Of a DNA stretch of 64,000 nucleotides, positions 52,849 through 63,223 are shown piece by piece (the stretch's first letter is position 1; each line of letters opens with the position of its first letter). Source of the stretch: UBA5336 sp039818165 (lineage in GTDB: Bacteria > Pseudomonadota > Alphaproteobacteria > Caulobacterales > Hyphomonadaceae); contig JBCBUL010000005.1 of NCBI GenBank assembly GCA_039818165.1, positions 1 to 64,000 of the forward strand, read 5' to 3'. A program made the translations under genes and the position numbers. A model generated the notes under the pieces. That model had not been told where the DNA came from. It searched no databases and worked only from the letters and a program-made list of their open reading frames with translations.

Positions 52849-54134
52849 CCGAACTGACCCTCCCTGCCCGCAATGGCGCCTGCGATACACCACCTATACC
52901 GGACATCATCAAACAGCGCGGACAGCGCGAAGTGTTCTGCGGGCTGACCGGGATTGTCTGGCTTCACCGGAAGATACAGGACGCCTTCTTTCTGGTCGTC
53001 GGCTCGCGCACCTGTGCCCACCTCATTCAGTCTGCCGCCGGCGTCATGATTTTCGCAGAGCCCCGTTTTGCGACCGCTATCATCGAAGAGCGCGACCTGG
53101 CCGGGATGGCGGACGCCAATGAAGAGCTCGACAAAACCGTCGACCGGCTGCTGGCACGCCGCCCGGATATCAAACTCCTTTTCCTTGTGGGCTCATGCCC
53201 ATCGGAAGTAATCAAGCTAGACCTGTCGCGTGCGGCAGAGCGCCTGTCCAAACGCTTCCACCCGGATGTGCGCATCCTCAACTACTCCGGTTCAGGCATT
53301 GAGACGACTTTCACCGAAGGCGAAGATGCCTGCCTGGCGTCGCTGGTGCCCGGATTGCCGGAACCAACCGGCGACTCGCCGGAACTGATGGTGGTCGGGG
53401 CCCTCGCGGACGTAGTCGAGGATCAGTTTGCCCGCCTCTTTGCGGCTATGGGCATTGAAACCGTCCATTTCCTTCCTGCTCGGCGCGACGCAGACATGCC
53501 GCCCGTCGGACCCAATACGCGCTTTCTGCTTGCTCAACCTTTTCTTCGCGACACGGCAATCGCCTTGTCAGGCCGTGGCGCCCGCCATATCGCGGCGCCC
53601 TTCCCCTTGGGCGCAGAAGGCACCACGGCCTGGCTTCAAGCCGCAGCGAGCGCATTCGACGTTGACCCAGAGACCTTCCACAAAGTCACGGAAATGCCGG
53701 CTGCGCGCGCGCGCCGCGCCCTGGAAAAGTATCGCGAAACGCTTGCCGGGAAGTCGGTTTTCTTTTTCCCGGACAGTCAGCTCGAACCGCCCCTCGCACG
53801 CTTCCTGGCGCGCGAATGCGGCATGGCGCTGAGCGAGGTCGGTACACCCTACTTGCACAAGACTCACCTGGCCGAGGAGCTGACTCTGCTGCCCGACGGC
53901 ACCCAGCTCAGCGAAGGCCAGGATGTCGATCGGCAGCTGGATCGCTGTCTTGAGGCCGCCCCGGACATCACGGTCTGCGGGCTTGGCCTCGCCAACCCCC
54001 TGGAAGCGGAGGGGCTCACCACGAAGTGGGCCATCGAACTCGTATTCACCCCGATCCAGGGCTATGAGCAGGCCGGAGACCTCGCTGAACTCTTCGCGCG
54101 CCCGCTCGTGAGGAAGCGGAGGCTCGCAGTATGA
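52845..54134 (+). CDS. bchN: Dark-operative protochlorophyllide reductase subunit N
   Basis: A 429-residue NifD-like subunit of DPOR. Start at ATG 52845, coupled to bchF; upstream frame to 52422 overlaps bchF and is not used. Seen: REVFCGLTGIVWLHRKIQDAF and SRTCAHLIQSAAGVMIFAEP with cluster-binding Cys, and LFLVGSCPSEVIKLDL. Its last codon overlaps bchB. Confidence 0.96.
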   Translation: MTELTLPARNGACDTPPIPDIIKQRGQREVFCGLTGIVWLHRKIQDAFFLVVGSRTCAHLIQSAAGVMIFAEPRFATAIIEERDLAGMADANEELDKTVDRLLARRPDIKLLFLVGSCPSEVIKLDLSRAAERLSKRFHPDVRILNYSGSGIETTFTEGEDACLASLVPGLPEPTGDSPELMVVGALADVVEDQFARLFAAMGIETVHFLPARRDADMPPVGPNTRFLLAQPFLRDTAIALSGRGARHIAAPFPLGAEGTTAWLQAAASAFDVDPETFHKVTEMPAARARRALEKYRETLAGKSVFFFPDSQLEPPLARFLARECGMALSEVGTPYLHKTHLAEELTLLPDGTQLSEGQDVDRQLDRCLEAAPDITVCGLGLANPLEAEGLTTKWAIELVFTPIQGYEQAGDLAELFARPLVRKRRLAV

Positions 54135-55657
54135 AACTCACCGTATGGACCTATGAAGGACCGCCCCATGTGGGCGCCATGCGAGTCGCAACGGCGATGG
54201 AGGGGCTGCACTACGTCCTCCACGCGCCCCAGGGCGACACATATGCCGACCTCCTCTTCACGATGATCGAGCGGCGCGATCACCGCCCGCCCGTCACGTA
54301 CACCACGTTCGAAGCACGCGACCTGGGCGCTGATACAGCCGAAATCTTCAAGACCGCCGCGCGCGAAGCTCATGAGCGCTTCCAGCCAGAGGCGATGATC
54401 GTTGGGGCGTCCTGCACCGCCGAGCTTATCCAGGACGATCCGGCTGGCCTCGCCAAGGCACTGGCGCTGCCCTGCCCGGTCATTCCCCTTGAGCTGCCCA
54501 GCTACACCAAAAAGGAAAGCTGGGGCGCGGCAGAGACCTTCTACCAGATCGTGCGTCACCTGGCGGACCGAAACTTGGACCGGTTGTCGTTCCAGACCGG
54601 CCGCCCCTCCTGCAACATTTTGGGACCCACGGCTTTGGGCTTTCGCAACCGGGATGATGTCCGCGAGATCGCCGGCCTTTTGAGCGATCTGGGCATCGAT
54701 GTGAACGTTGTTGCGCCTCTGGGCGCGACGCCCGCTGATATCACGCGCCTGGGCGCGGCCGATTTCAACGTGGTGCTCTATCCTGAAACGGGCGAAGCCG
54801 CCGCGCGTTGGCTTGAGAAAACATTTGGCCAGCCACGCACAACGACTGTGCCCATGGGGCATGGCGCGACACTGGACTTCATTGCCGAGATCGGAGCCTT
54901 GCTGGAAAAGGATTTCTCCGCCTATGAGCCACCCCACGCGAATATGCCATGGTGGTCGCGCTCGGTGGACTCCACTTATCTCACCGGCAAGCGCGTCTTT
55001 ATTTTCGGCGACGCATCCCACGCCATCGCCGCGGCCCGGGTCACCGACGAGGAGATGGGCTTCGAGGTCGTTGGACTTGGCTGCTACAATCGCGAATTCG
55101 CCCGAGACCTGCGCGCCGCAGCGCAGAAGTATGGCGTCGAGCCACTGATCACTGATGATTATCTCGACGTGGAAGCGGCCATTGCCGAAGCCCAGCCAGA
55201 ACTGGTGCTTGGCACACAGATGGAGCGCCACATCGCCAAGCGGCTCGGCGTCGGCTGCGCCGTCATTTCGGCGCCGGCCCATGTCCAGGACTTTCCGGCT
55301 CGCTACTCACCCGTCATGGGCTTTGAAGGCGCCAATACCCTCTTCGACACCTGGGTGCACCCCCTTGTCATGGGCCTTGAAGAACACTTGCTCGGCATGT
55401 TCCGCGAGGATTTCGAATTTTCAGACGAGGCCGGGCCGTCCCACCTCGCCGCCCATGGCGAAGCTGCGCGACCCGTTCCAGCCCCTGCCAGCAACATTAT
55501 TCAGTGGGACAGCGAGGCCGAGCGCGAGCTGAAAAAGATCCCTTTCTTTGTGCGCGGTAAGGCCCGGCGCAACACTGAGAAATACGCCGCCGAGCAACAC
55601 CTCGACCGTATTTCGATCGACACGCTCTACGACGCAAAGGCCCATTATGGACGGTGA
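54131..55657 (+). CDS. bchB: Dark-operative protochlorophyllide reductase subunit B
   Basis: A 508-residue NifK-like subunit of DPOR. Seen: KLTVWTYEGPPHVGAMRVA, VGASCTAELIQDDPAGLAKA, the cluster-binding Asp region near residue 35, and a C-terminal PCP-reductase-like domain with IPFFVRGKARRNTEKYA. The end overlaps the bchH start by 11 bases. Confidence 0.96.
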   Translation: MKLTVWTYEGPPHVGAMRVATAMEGLHYVLHAPQGDTYADLLFTMIERRDHRPPVTYTTFEARDLGADTAEIFKTAAREAHERFQPEAMIVGASCTAELIQDDPAGLAKALALPCPVIPLELPSYTKKESWGAAETFYQIVRHLADRNLDRLSFQTGRPSCNILGPTALGFRNRDDVREIAGLLSDLGIDVNVVAPLGATPADITRLGAADFNVVLYPETGEAAARWLEKTFGQPRTTTVPMGHGATLDFIAEIGALLEKDFSAYEPPHANMPWWSRSVDSTYLTGKRVFIFGDASHAIAAARVTDEEMGFEVVGLGCYNREFARDLRAAAQKYGVEPLITDDYLDVEAAIAEAQPELVLGTQMERHIAKRLGVGCAVISAPAHVQDFPARYSPVMGFEGANTLFDTWVHPLVMGLEEHLLGMFREDFEFSDEAGPSHLAAHGEAARPVPAPASNIIQWDSEAERELKKIPFFVRGKARRNTEKYAAEQHLDRISIDTLYDAKAHYGR

Positions 55658-58600
55658 GGCGCGCCCTCCTGCCCCCAAAGGGCCAGAGCAGACGCCCGTC
55701 CGGGTTGTCCTGATCACGCTCGACCGCCAGTTAGAAGCGGCTGTCGCGCGCGCGGCAACGGCGTTGCGCAAGGATCTTCCTGGCTTGACGCTGACCTTTC
55801 ACGCAGCTGTCGACTGGGACCGGATGCCCGGTGCACTGGAGCGCTGCAAAGCCGATATCGCCCAGGCCGACTTCATCGTCTCGTCCATGCTCTTCATCGA
55901 GCCCCACATCGAGGCGGTCTTGCCCGATCTGGAGGCCCGCCGTGAGCATTGCGATGCGATCGCCGGATGTCTCGCTGCGGCGGATGTCGTGAAACTCACC
56001 CGGCTCGGCAAGTTCCGGATGGACAAGCCCGAAAGCGGGCCGATTTCGATGCTGAAAAAGCTGCGCGGCTCTAAGGATAAGGCCAAGGCGGGCGCTGCGC
56101 AGGCGCGGATGCTGCGCCGCTTGCCCAAGTTGCTGCGCTTTATCCCCGGGACGGCGCAGGATGTCCGCGCCTATTTCCTCACCCTGCAATACTGGCTGGC
56201 AGGATCTCACGAAAACATCGCCAATCTGGTGAGGTTCCTTGTTAATCGCTACGCCAGCGGCGCCCGGGTTCACTTGCGCGGCACGCTCGAAGTGGCTCCG
56301 CCAAGCGAATATCCCGATGTCGGCGTATACCATCCGCGCCTGAAAGACCGTGTCAGCGAGGACGCTGCTCGCCTGCCCCATGCCGGTTCGACCCAGCCGC
56401 GCGTCGGCTTGCTGCTTATGCGGTCTTACATCCTGTCTGGCGATACAGGCCACTATGACGGCGTGATCGATGCCATGGAGGCGGCCGGTCTTTCTGTGGT
56501 GCCAGCCTTCGCCAGCGGCCTGGATTCCCGGGAAGCAGTTCGCGCCTTCTTCATGGACGAGCAAGGCCACGCCACCGTCGACGCGATCGTATCTTTGACA
56601 GGGTTCTCCATGGTCGGCGGGCCGGCGTACAATGACGCTGGCGCCGCCGCCGACCTGCTGGACCAGTTGGATATTCCATACCTCTCTGCACAGGCGCTGG
56701 AGTTTCAATCGCTGGAAGAGTGGGGCGCAAACACGCAGGGGCTTTCACCCATCGAATCTACCATGATGGTGGCGATCCCGGAGCTCGACGGCGCCACCGG
56801 CCCAATCGTTTTTGGAGGCCGGGCCGAAGGCTCATCGGCCTGCACAGGATGTGCGCGCGGCTGCACGTTCGATACCGCTGATGGCACATTGCGGATGAAG
56901 GCCTGCCCGGAGCGCGCAGACATGTTGGCACGCCGCGTCGCGAAGCTGGCCCGCTTACGCAACGTGCGTGTAGCCGATCGCAAAGTCGCCATCACGCTAT
57001 TCAACTTCCCGCCCAATGGCGGATCTGTCGGCACGGCTGCCAACCTTTCAGTCTACGAATCTCTCCTGAACACCCTGCGTACCATGTGCGATGAAGGATA
57101 TGATGTGGAAGTGCCTGCCAGTGTCGAGGCCCTGCGGGAGGCGATACTAGGTGGCAACTCAAGCGTGCACGGCACAGACGCCAACATTCTGGCCAAAGTC
57201 CCGGCCACCGAGCACATCGCCTCTGAGACACGGCTTGAAGACATCGAAGCCCAATGGGGCCCGGCGCCGGGTCGTCAACTCTCTGACGGACAATCCATCT
57301 TCATTCTTGGTGCCCGGTTCGGCAACGTCATGGTTGGCGTACAGCCTGCTTTCGGGATCGAGGGCGACCCAATGCGGCTCATGTTTGAGGGTGGCTTCGC
57401 CCCAACCCACGCCTTCGCGGCCTATTATCGCTATCTGAAAGACACGTTCCAGGCCGATGCCTGCCTGCATTTTGGCACCCATGGCGCCTTGGAATTCATG
57501 CCCGGAAAGCAAACCGGTCTCAGCGGTACGGATTGGCCGGACTACCTTATCGGTGACCTGCCCCACATCTATTTCTATGCGGGCAACAACCCGTCTGAAG
57601 CGGCAATCGCGAAACGCCGCGCGGCCGCAACAACGGTCAGCTATCTGACCCCTTCGGTCACCCAGGCCGGGCTCTACAAAGAGCTGTCAGATTTGAAAGG
57701 TACCTTGTCGCGCTGGCGCGCCGCCATTGCCGGAGGCGATGCAGGCATGGCAAAGCGCCTGACCGATGCTGCCGTCGCTCAAGCGGAGGCACTCGACCTC
57801 CCGACCGGCACTATGGACACACTTGATGAAGCCATAGCCGAGCTGGAAACCACGCTCATTCCCCACGGGTTGCATGTGGCGGGCGATACGCCCCCGCCCG
57901 AAGCGCGCGTGGACATCTTGTCGGCCATCGCGCCTCTCGACCCCGCTGAAACCCTCCCAAGTTCGGCGATTGAGGCGCTGGTGGCCGGCAGCCTTGGCCC
58001 TCAGGCGCCAGAGCTGCAGGCGGAGGCAGACCGCCTCTCAGCGATCAATGACGCGCTGCAGACCGACACGGAATTGCCCGGCCTGATGCGCGCGCTTCGC
58101 GGCGGGTTCACTCCACCGGTTTGCGGCGGTGACCTGATCACGCGACCCGACGTGCTGCCGACAGGACGAAACATCCATGGCTTCGACCCCTACAGGCTGC
58201 CGTCGGCGCCTTCCTGCATTGTCGGCGCGGTGCAAGCGGATCGCCTGCTTGAGCGCCACATAGCCGATGGCGCAGAGCTGCCGGAGACCATCGCCCTTGT
58301 GCTTTGGGGAACGGACAATCTGAAATCTGAAGGCACACAGATCGCCCAGGCCCTTGCATTGATGGGGGCCAAACCGCGCTTTGACAGTTATGGCCGCCTC
58401 GCCGGGGCGGACTTAATCCCGCTGGAAGAACTCGGCAGACCACGCATTGACGTGGTGGCTACACTGTCGGGCATCTTCCGGGACCTGCTGCCGCTCCAGT
58501 CCCGCCTTCTGGCGGATGCAGCTTACCAGGCCGCCTGCGCCGACGAGCCCATGGAGCAGAACTTTATTCGCAAACATGCCCTTGCCCAGGCCGAGGCCCA

Positions 58601-59363
58601 TGGCTGCGACCTGGAAACGGCGGCGCTACGCGTCTTCTCCAATGCCGAAGGCACCTATGGCGCCAATGTGAACCAGATGATTGATGCAGGCTGCTGGGAA
58701 GATGAAGATGACCTGGCAGAGGCATACTCGACCCGCAAGTGCTTTGCTTATGGTCGCGCCGGCGCGCCAGTGGCCCAGCCCAGGCTGCTCAACACGATTT
58801 TCGAGGGCGTTGACCTTGCCTACCAGAACCTTGAGTCGGTGGAACTCGGCGTCACGACGATTGACCACTATTTCGATACGTTGGGTGGCATCGGCCGCGC
58901 CGTGAAGCGCGCCAAGGGCGAGGACGCACCGATCTACATCACCGACGCGACCCAGGGCGAAGCAAAAGTGCGCACCCTGTCGGAGCAGATCGCCCTGGAG
59001 TCGCGCACACGGACCCTGAATCCGAAATGGTATGAGGGCATGCTGCGCCACGGTTATGAAGGCGTCCGCCAGATCGAAGCCCAGGTGTCCAACACGATGG
59101 GGTGGTCGGCGACCACCGGTCAGGTGGACCCCTGGATCTACCAGTCCATCGGCGAGACCTTTGTGCTGGATGACGAGTTGCGCGAACGCCTCGCCGCGCT
59201 CAATCCAAAAGCCTCAGCAAATCTTGCCAACCGCCTGTTGGAGGCCAGTGGCCGCAACTACTGGCAACCCGATGCGGATACGTTGGCGGCCCTCCAGCGC
59301 GCCGGGGAAGACCTGGAAGATCGCGTGGAAGGCATCACACATTCAGAAGGAGCCGCCGCATGA
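55647..59363 (+). CDS. bchH: Magnesium chelatase subunit H
   Basis: A 1238-residue porphyrin-binding subunit of Mg chelatase. ATG 55647. Seen: VRVVLITLDRQLEAAVARA, GPIVFGGRAEGS near 390, HFGTHGALEFMPGKQTGLSG near 610 and NPKWYEGMLRHGYEGVRQIE near 1128 typical of the CobN/BchH family, with size in the usual range (about 1190-1250). It hands Mg-protoporphyrin to BchM. Overlaps bchL start by ATGA. Confidence 0.97.
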   Translation: MDGEARPPAPKGPEQTPVRVVLITLDRQLEAAVARAATALRKDLPGLTLTFHAAVDWDRMPGALERCKADIAQADFIVSSMLFIEPHIEAVLPDLEARREHCDAIAGCLAAADVVKLTRLGKFRMDKPESGPISMLKKLRGSKDKAKAGAAQARMLRRLPKLLRFIPGTAQDVRAYFLTLQYWLAGSHENIANLVRFLVNRYASGARVHLRGTLEVAPPSEYPDVGVYHPRLKDRVSEDAARLPHAGSTQPRVGLLLMRSYILSGDTGHYDGVIDAMEAAGLSVVPAFASGLDSREAVRAFFMDEQGHATVDAIVSLTGFSMVGGPAYNDAGAAADLLDQLDIPYLSAQALEFQSLEEWGANTQGLSPIESTMMVAIPELDGATGPIVFGGRAEGSSACTGCARGCTFDTADGTLRMKACPERADMLARRVAKLARLRNVRVADRKVAITLFNFPPNGGSVGTAANLSVYESLLNTLRTMCDEGYDVEVPASVEALREAILGGNSSVHGTDANILAKVPATEHIASETRLEDIEAQWGPAPGRQLSDGQSIFILGARFGNVMVGVQPAFGIEGDPMRLMFEGGFAPTHAFAAYYRYLKDTFQADACLHFGTHGALEFMPGKQTGLSGTDWPDYLIGDLPHIYFYAGNNPSEAAIAKRRAAATTVSYLTPSVTQAGLYKELSDLKGTLSRWRAAIAGGDAGMAKRLTDAAVAQAEALDLPTGTMDTLDEAIAELETTLIPHGLHVAGDTPPPEARVDILSAIAPLDPAETLPSSAIEALVAGSLGPQAPELQAEADRLSAINDALQTDTELPGLMRALRGGFTPPVCGGDLITRPDVLPTGRNIHGFDPYRLPSAPSCIVGAVQADRLLERHIADGAELPETIALVLWGTDNLKSEGTQIAQALALMGAKPRFDSYGRLAGADLIPLEELGRPRIDVVATLSGIFRDLLPLQSRLLADAAYQAACADEPMEQNFIRKHALAQAEAHGCDLETAALRVFSNAEGTYGANVNQMIDAGCWEDEDDLAEAYSTRKCFAYGRAGAPVAQPRLLNTIFEGVDLAYQNLESVELGVTTIDHYFDTLGGIGRAVKRAKGEDAPIYITDATQGEAKVRTLSEQIALESRTRTLNPKWYEGMLRHGYEGVRQIEAQVSNTMGWSATTGQVDPWIYQSIGETFVLDDELRERLAALNPKASANLANRLLEASGRNYWQPDADTLAALQRAGEDLEDRVEGITHSEGAAA

Positions 59364-60265
59364 CAGCGCTCACCCTAGATCGCGCCGGCGCGCGCGGCGG
59401 ACACCTAGATGGCGAAGGCTCTGTCCAGGTCCAATTCGATGACTCGCTGGAAAACGAGACCGCCAAAGTCTTTGCCATCTACGGCAAGGGCGGCATCGGC
59501 AAATCGACGACCTCTTCGAACCTGTCAGTAGCATTTTCGAAGATCGGCAAACGCGTCCTCCAGATCGGCTGCGACCCCAAGCACGACTCGACTTTCACGC
59601 TGACCAAGCGCCTTGCGCCGACAGTGATCGACGTGCTCGAGAGCGTAGATTTCCACTCCGAAGAGCTGCGCCCGGAAGACTTCGTCTTTGAAGGCTATAA
59701 TGGCGTGATGTGCGTCGAAGCGGGCGGCCCGCCCGCGGGCACGGGCTGCGGCGGCTACGTCGTCGGTCAGACGGTTAAGCTTCTGAAAGAGCACCACCTT
59801 CTGGAAGACACTGACGTGGTGATCTTCGATGTACTCGGCGATGTGGTGTGCGGCGGCTTTGCCAGCCCGCTACAGCATGCCGACCGGGGTCTGATCGTTA
59901 CGGCCAATGATTTCGACTCGATCTTCGCGATGAACCGCATCATCGCGGCCATCAAGGCGAAAGCGAAGAACTATGACGTGCGCCTGGGCGGCGTGATTGC
60001 GAACCGCTCCGCCAAGACCGACGAGATTGACCGGTTCAATGAAGCCACTGGCATGAAGCGGCTGGCCCACTTCCAGGATCTGGACGTTATCCGTCGGTCG
60101 CGCCTGAAGAAATCCACCCTGTTTGAAATGGACGGCGGGCCGGAACTGGACGCGGTGAAGGCAGAGTACATCAACCTCGCCCAGCAGCTCTGGGACGGTG
60201 TCGACGAGCTTGATGCCACCCCCATGAAAGACCGCGAGATTTTCGACTTCCTGGGGTACGAATAG
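59360..60265 (+). CDS. bchL: Dark-operative protochlorophyllide reductase iron protein
   Basis: A 301-residue NifH-like ATPase delivering electrons to BchNB. Seen: AIYGKGGIGKSTTSSNLSVA, GCDPKHDSTFTL, and the two 4Fe-4S ligand cysteines in TGCGGYVVGQ and DVVCGGFASP. Length is typical. The stop shares a base with the bchM GTG. Confidence 0.97.
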   Translation: MTALTLDRAGARGGHLDGEGSVQVQFDDSLENETAKVFAIYGKGGIGKSTTSSNLSVAFSKIGKRVLQIGCDPKHDSTFTLTKRLAPTVIDVLESVDFHSEELRPEDFVFEGYNGVMCVEAGGPPAGTGCGGYVVGQTVKLLKEHHLLEDTDVVIFDVLGDVVCGGFASPLQHADRGLIVTANDFDSIFAMNRIIAAIKAKAKNYDVRLGGVIANRSAKTDEIDRFNEATGMKRLAHFQDLDVIRRSRLKKSTLFEMDGGPELDAVKAEYINLAQQLWDGVDELDATPMKDREIFDFLGYE

Positions 60266-60969
60266 TGGCGGGCACGGCGACATATCTCAAAAAGCGTTCC
60301 GAGCTGGAGACCTATTTCGACCGCACGGCGGCCGAAGCCTGGGCCAAGCTTACCTCCGATGCGCCCGTTAGCGGCATCCGCGCGACGGTTCGGGCCGGCC
60401 GCGATGCCATGCGCGAGACGCTGCTGTCCTGGTTGCCGGAAGACATGTCTAACCTGACGCTGCTCGACGCAGGCTGCGGGGCGGGTCAGCTGGCCGTCGA
60501 AGCCGCCCGACGCGGCGCCCACGTGATCGCGGTCGATCTTTCCGGCACGCTGGTCGAGTTGGCCCGGGAGCGGGCAGCGGAATTGCCCATGTCCGGCACC
60601 ATCGAGTTCCATGTCGGTGACGCCTTCGACCCAGGCCTTGGTGAGGTCGACCACATCGTTGCCATGGACAGCGTCATCCACTATGGCGCCGACGATATCG
60701 CTGACATTCTCGCTGGCTTCGCAGCCCGCGCCCGGCGCTCCGTGGCCTTCACGTTTGCCCCCCGCACGCCACTGCTCACGGCCATGCATACGGCCGGAAA
60801 GCTGTTTCCAAAGTCGGACAGGTCGCCCGCCATCCAGCCGGTCTCGGAAAAAGGTCTACGGCGTCGGATTGCGGGCCATCCCGGGCTGAAAGGCTGGGCT
60901 GCGCCGCGCACACATACCGTAAAATCCGGCTTCTACTTTTCGCAAGCCATGGAGCTGACCGCGCCATGA
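60265..60969 (+). CDS. bchM: Mg-protoporphyrin IX O-methyltransferase
   Basis: A 234-residue SAM-dependent methyltransferase making Mg-protoporphyrin monomethyl ester. GTG start. Seen: RSELETYFDRTAAEAWAKLT, SAM motif LLDAGCGAGQLAVEAARRG, and IVAMDSVIHYG. Stop overlaps the lhaA ATG. Confidence 0.95.
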   Translation: MAGTATYLKKRSELETYFDRTAAEAWAKLTSDAPVSGIRATVRAGRDAMRETLLSWLPEDMSNLTLLDAGCGAGQLAVEAARRGAHVIAVDLSGTLVELARERAAELPMSGTIEFHVGDAFDPGLGEVDHIVAMDSVIHYGADDIADILAGFAARARRSVAFTFAPRTPLLTAMHTAGKLFPKSDRSPAIQPVSEKGLRRRIAGHPGLKGWAAPRTHTVKSGFYFSQAMELTAP

Positions 60970-62405
60970 GCCAGACGCCGCGCCCCCGCATGTCAGACGC
61001 CTGGAAGGGCATGGGCACACGGTTCCTGCCGTTCGCCGATGCTGCCAGCGAGACATTGCCCCTGGGCCGGCTCCTGCGTTTGTCGCTCTTCCAAGTCAGT
61101 GTCGGCATGGCGTTGACCCTGCTTACGGGCACGCTCAATCGCGTTATGATTATCGAGCTTGGCGTGCCGACCTGGCTGGTGGCGCTGATGATTTCCCTGC
61201 CACTTGTCTTCGCGCCCCTGCGTGCCCTGATTGGCCACAAATCCGATACCCATCGCAGCCTTCTGGGCTGGAGGCGCGGGCCTTACATCTGGTTTGGGTC
61301 ACTCTTCATGTTTGGCGGGCTCGCTATCATGCCGTTTGCCCTGCTCATTTTGTCCGGCGACACCCACGGCCCGGCCTGGATCGGCCAGGCTGCGGCTGCC
61401 CTGGCTTTCCTGTCTATGGGTGCCGGGTTGCACACGGTTCAGACAGCGGGTCTCGCCTTGGCAACCGATCTTGCCCCCGAAGACACTCGTCCGCGGGTTG
61501 TCGCACTGCTCTATGTGATGCTTCTGGCGGGCATGGGCGTGAGCGCGCTGGTTTTTGGCTGGCTGCTATCAAACTTCTCCCAAATCCAGCTGATCAAGGT
61601 GATTCAGGGCGCAGCCGTCGTTGCCATGGCCCTGAACCTAATTGCCCTTTGGAAACAAGAGCCACGCAATCGCACCGCCACTGGGCCCGATGCCGATCGC
61701 ATTCCATTCTCACAGGCTTGGTCCAGCCTGATGTCAGATCCGTCCACACGCCGCTTGATGTGGGCCATCGGTCTCGGTGCGGCGGGCTTTTCCATGCAGG
61801 ATGTCTTGCTTGAGCCCTATGGTGGGGAGATCCTCGCCATGAGCGTGTCTGAAACAACACTCCTTACTGCGATCTTTGCTGCGGGAACGCTTGTCGGCTT
61901 CGGCCTTGCCGCCCGCTGGCTCGGCCAGGGCTCAAATCCCCACCGCCTTGCCGCCCATGGCACGCTTGTGGGAATTCTTGCGTTTTCCCTCGTTGTATTC
62001 GCCGGACCTTTGCAATCGGGCCTCATGTTCCGTGCCGGCGCCTTGCTGATCGGCCTTGGCGGCGGGCTGTTTTCTGTCTGCACGCTAACAGCCGCCATGT
62101 CGCTGGCGAAGGGTCGCGACTCCGGCATTGCTCTTGGCACCTGGGGCGCGGTGCAAGCCACCGCCATGGGCAGCGCCCTCTTCCTTGGCGGCGCCATTCG
62201 CGATGGCGTGGAACACCTGGCCTCCACCGGCCTGCTCGGCGAAGGCTTCATTCAAGACGCCATTGGCTATTCGGTCGTCTACCACATCGAGATTTTCCTG
62301 CTGTTCACCACACTGGTGGTGATCGGCCCCCTCGCGCGCCACGCCGGCGCATCCCAAGAAACCGCTCGCAGCAAGGCATTTGGACTGGCCAGCTTCCCAG
62401 GCTGA
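60966..62405 (+). CDS. lhaA: LH1 assembly protein LhaA (PucC family)
   Basis: A 479-residue 12-helix membrane protein. Seen: RLLRLSLFQVSVGMALTLL, TGTLNRVMIIELGVPTWLVA, LIGHKSDTHRSLLGWRRGPY, and EPYGGEILAMSVSETTLLTA. Adjacent to puhA, where LhaA lies in purple bacteria. It supports LH1 assembly or pigment delivery. Confidence 0.94.
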   Translation: MSQTPRPRMSDAWKGMGTRFLPFADAASETLPLGRLLRLSLFQVSVGMALTLLTGTLNRVMIIELGVPTWLVALMISLPLVFAPLRALIGHKSDTHRSLLGWRRGPYIWFGSLFMFGGLAIMPFALLILSGDTHGPAWIGQAAAALAFLSMGAGLHTVQTAGLALATDLAPEDTRPRVVALLYVMLLAGMGVSALVFGWLLSNFSQIQLIKVIQGAAVVAMALNLIALWKQEPRNRTATGPDADRIPFSQAWSSLMSDPSTRRLMWAIGLGAAGFSMQDVLLEPYGGEILAMSVSETTLLTAIFAAGTLVGFGLAARWLGQGSNPHRLAAHGTLVGILAFSLVVFAGPLQSGLMFRAGALLIGLGGGLFSVCTLTAAMSLAKGRDSGIALGTWGAVQATAMGSALFLGGAIRDGVEHLASTGLLGEGFIQDAIGYSVVYHIEIFLLFTTLVVIGPLARHAGASQETARSKAFGLASFPG

Positions 62406-62431
62406 CTGGCCCCTAAACAGGAGGTATTCCC

Positions 62432-63223
62432 ATGATTTTCGGCGGCGAATTCGTAGCAGGCATCGATCTTGTCGACGTATGCCTTTGGCTCTTCACCATC
62501 TTTTTCCTCGGTCTGGTGGCCTATCTGCAGCGCGAAAGCATGCGGGAGGGTTACCCTGCGGAGCAGGAAAAATCCGGGCGCCCGGGTACGACAACGCCCT
62601 TCTTTCCGCCCACGCCCAAGACCTTCAAACAACCCCATGGCCGCGACGACATTGTGATGACTTACGGGCCAACCGATACACGCGAACTGGCGCTGAAGCC
62701 CACGGCCAATTTCGTCGGCGCACCATTTGAACCCACGGGCGAGAACCCGTTGCTGGATGGGGTTGGACCGGGCGCCTATGCCATGCGCGAGGACATCGCC
62801 GACCTGACCGTTGACGGCACGCCCCGCATCGCCCCCTTCCGCGACAGCCACGGATTTGAAGTGCGCCCTGGCGACACAGACCCGCGCGGCCTTCCGGTGC
62901 TTGGGCTGGATGGCGAAGAGGGCGGAAAGGTAGTCGATCTTTGGGTCGACCGTTCCGAAGCCATCATCCGCTACTTCGAAGTTGAAGTGCCACTGACGGG
63001 CGGCACGTCCAAGCGCGTCTTGCTGCCTGTGCCGTTCGCCGTAGTCCATGGCGGGCGCAAACCCCGCGTCACGGTCCACGCCATCAAGGGCGATCAGTTC
63101 GCCATGGCCCCGACGACCAAGAACGAATTGAGCGTGACCCGTCTGGAAGAAGACAAGATCACCGGATTTTACGGCGCAGGCACGCTTTACGCTACGAAAG
63201 AGCGTCAGGAGCCGCTTCTATGA
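62432..63223 (+). CDS. puhA: Photosynthetic reaction centre H subunit
   Basis: A 263-residue subunit with one N-terminal membrane helix (DVCLWLFTIFFLGLVAYL) and a cytoplasmic beta-barrel capping the L-M core near QB. ATG after AGGAGG. Seen: QRESMREGYPAE and a DLTVDGTPRIAPFR segment, VDLWVDRSEAIIRYFEVEV. Overlaps puhB start by ATGA. Confidence 0.96.
   Translation: MIFGGEFVAGIDLVDVCLWLFTIFFLGLVAYLQRESMREGYPAEQEKSGRPGTTTPFFPPTPKTFKQPHGRDDIVMTYGPTDTRELALKPTANFVGAPFEPTGENPLLDGVGPGAYAMREDIADLTVDGTPRIAPFRDSHGFEVRPGDTDPRGLPVLGLDGEEGGKVVDLWVDRSEAIIRYFEVEVPLTGGTSKRVLLPVPFAVVHGGRKPRVTVHAIKGDQFAMAPTTKNELSVTRLEEDKITGFYGAGTLYATKERQEPLL

Noticed and set aside
54062..55282. Minus-strand frame of 406 codons opposite bchB
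   Set aside because: bchB is conserved and complete on the other strand; the reverse frame has no recognised motif.
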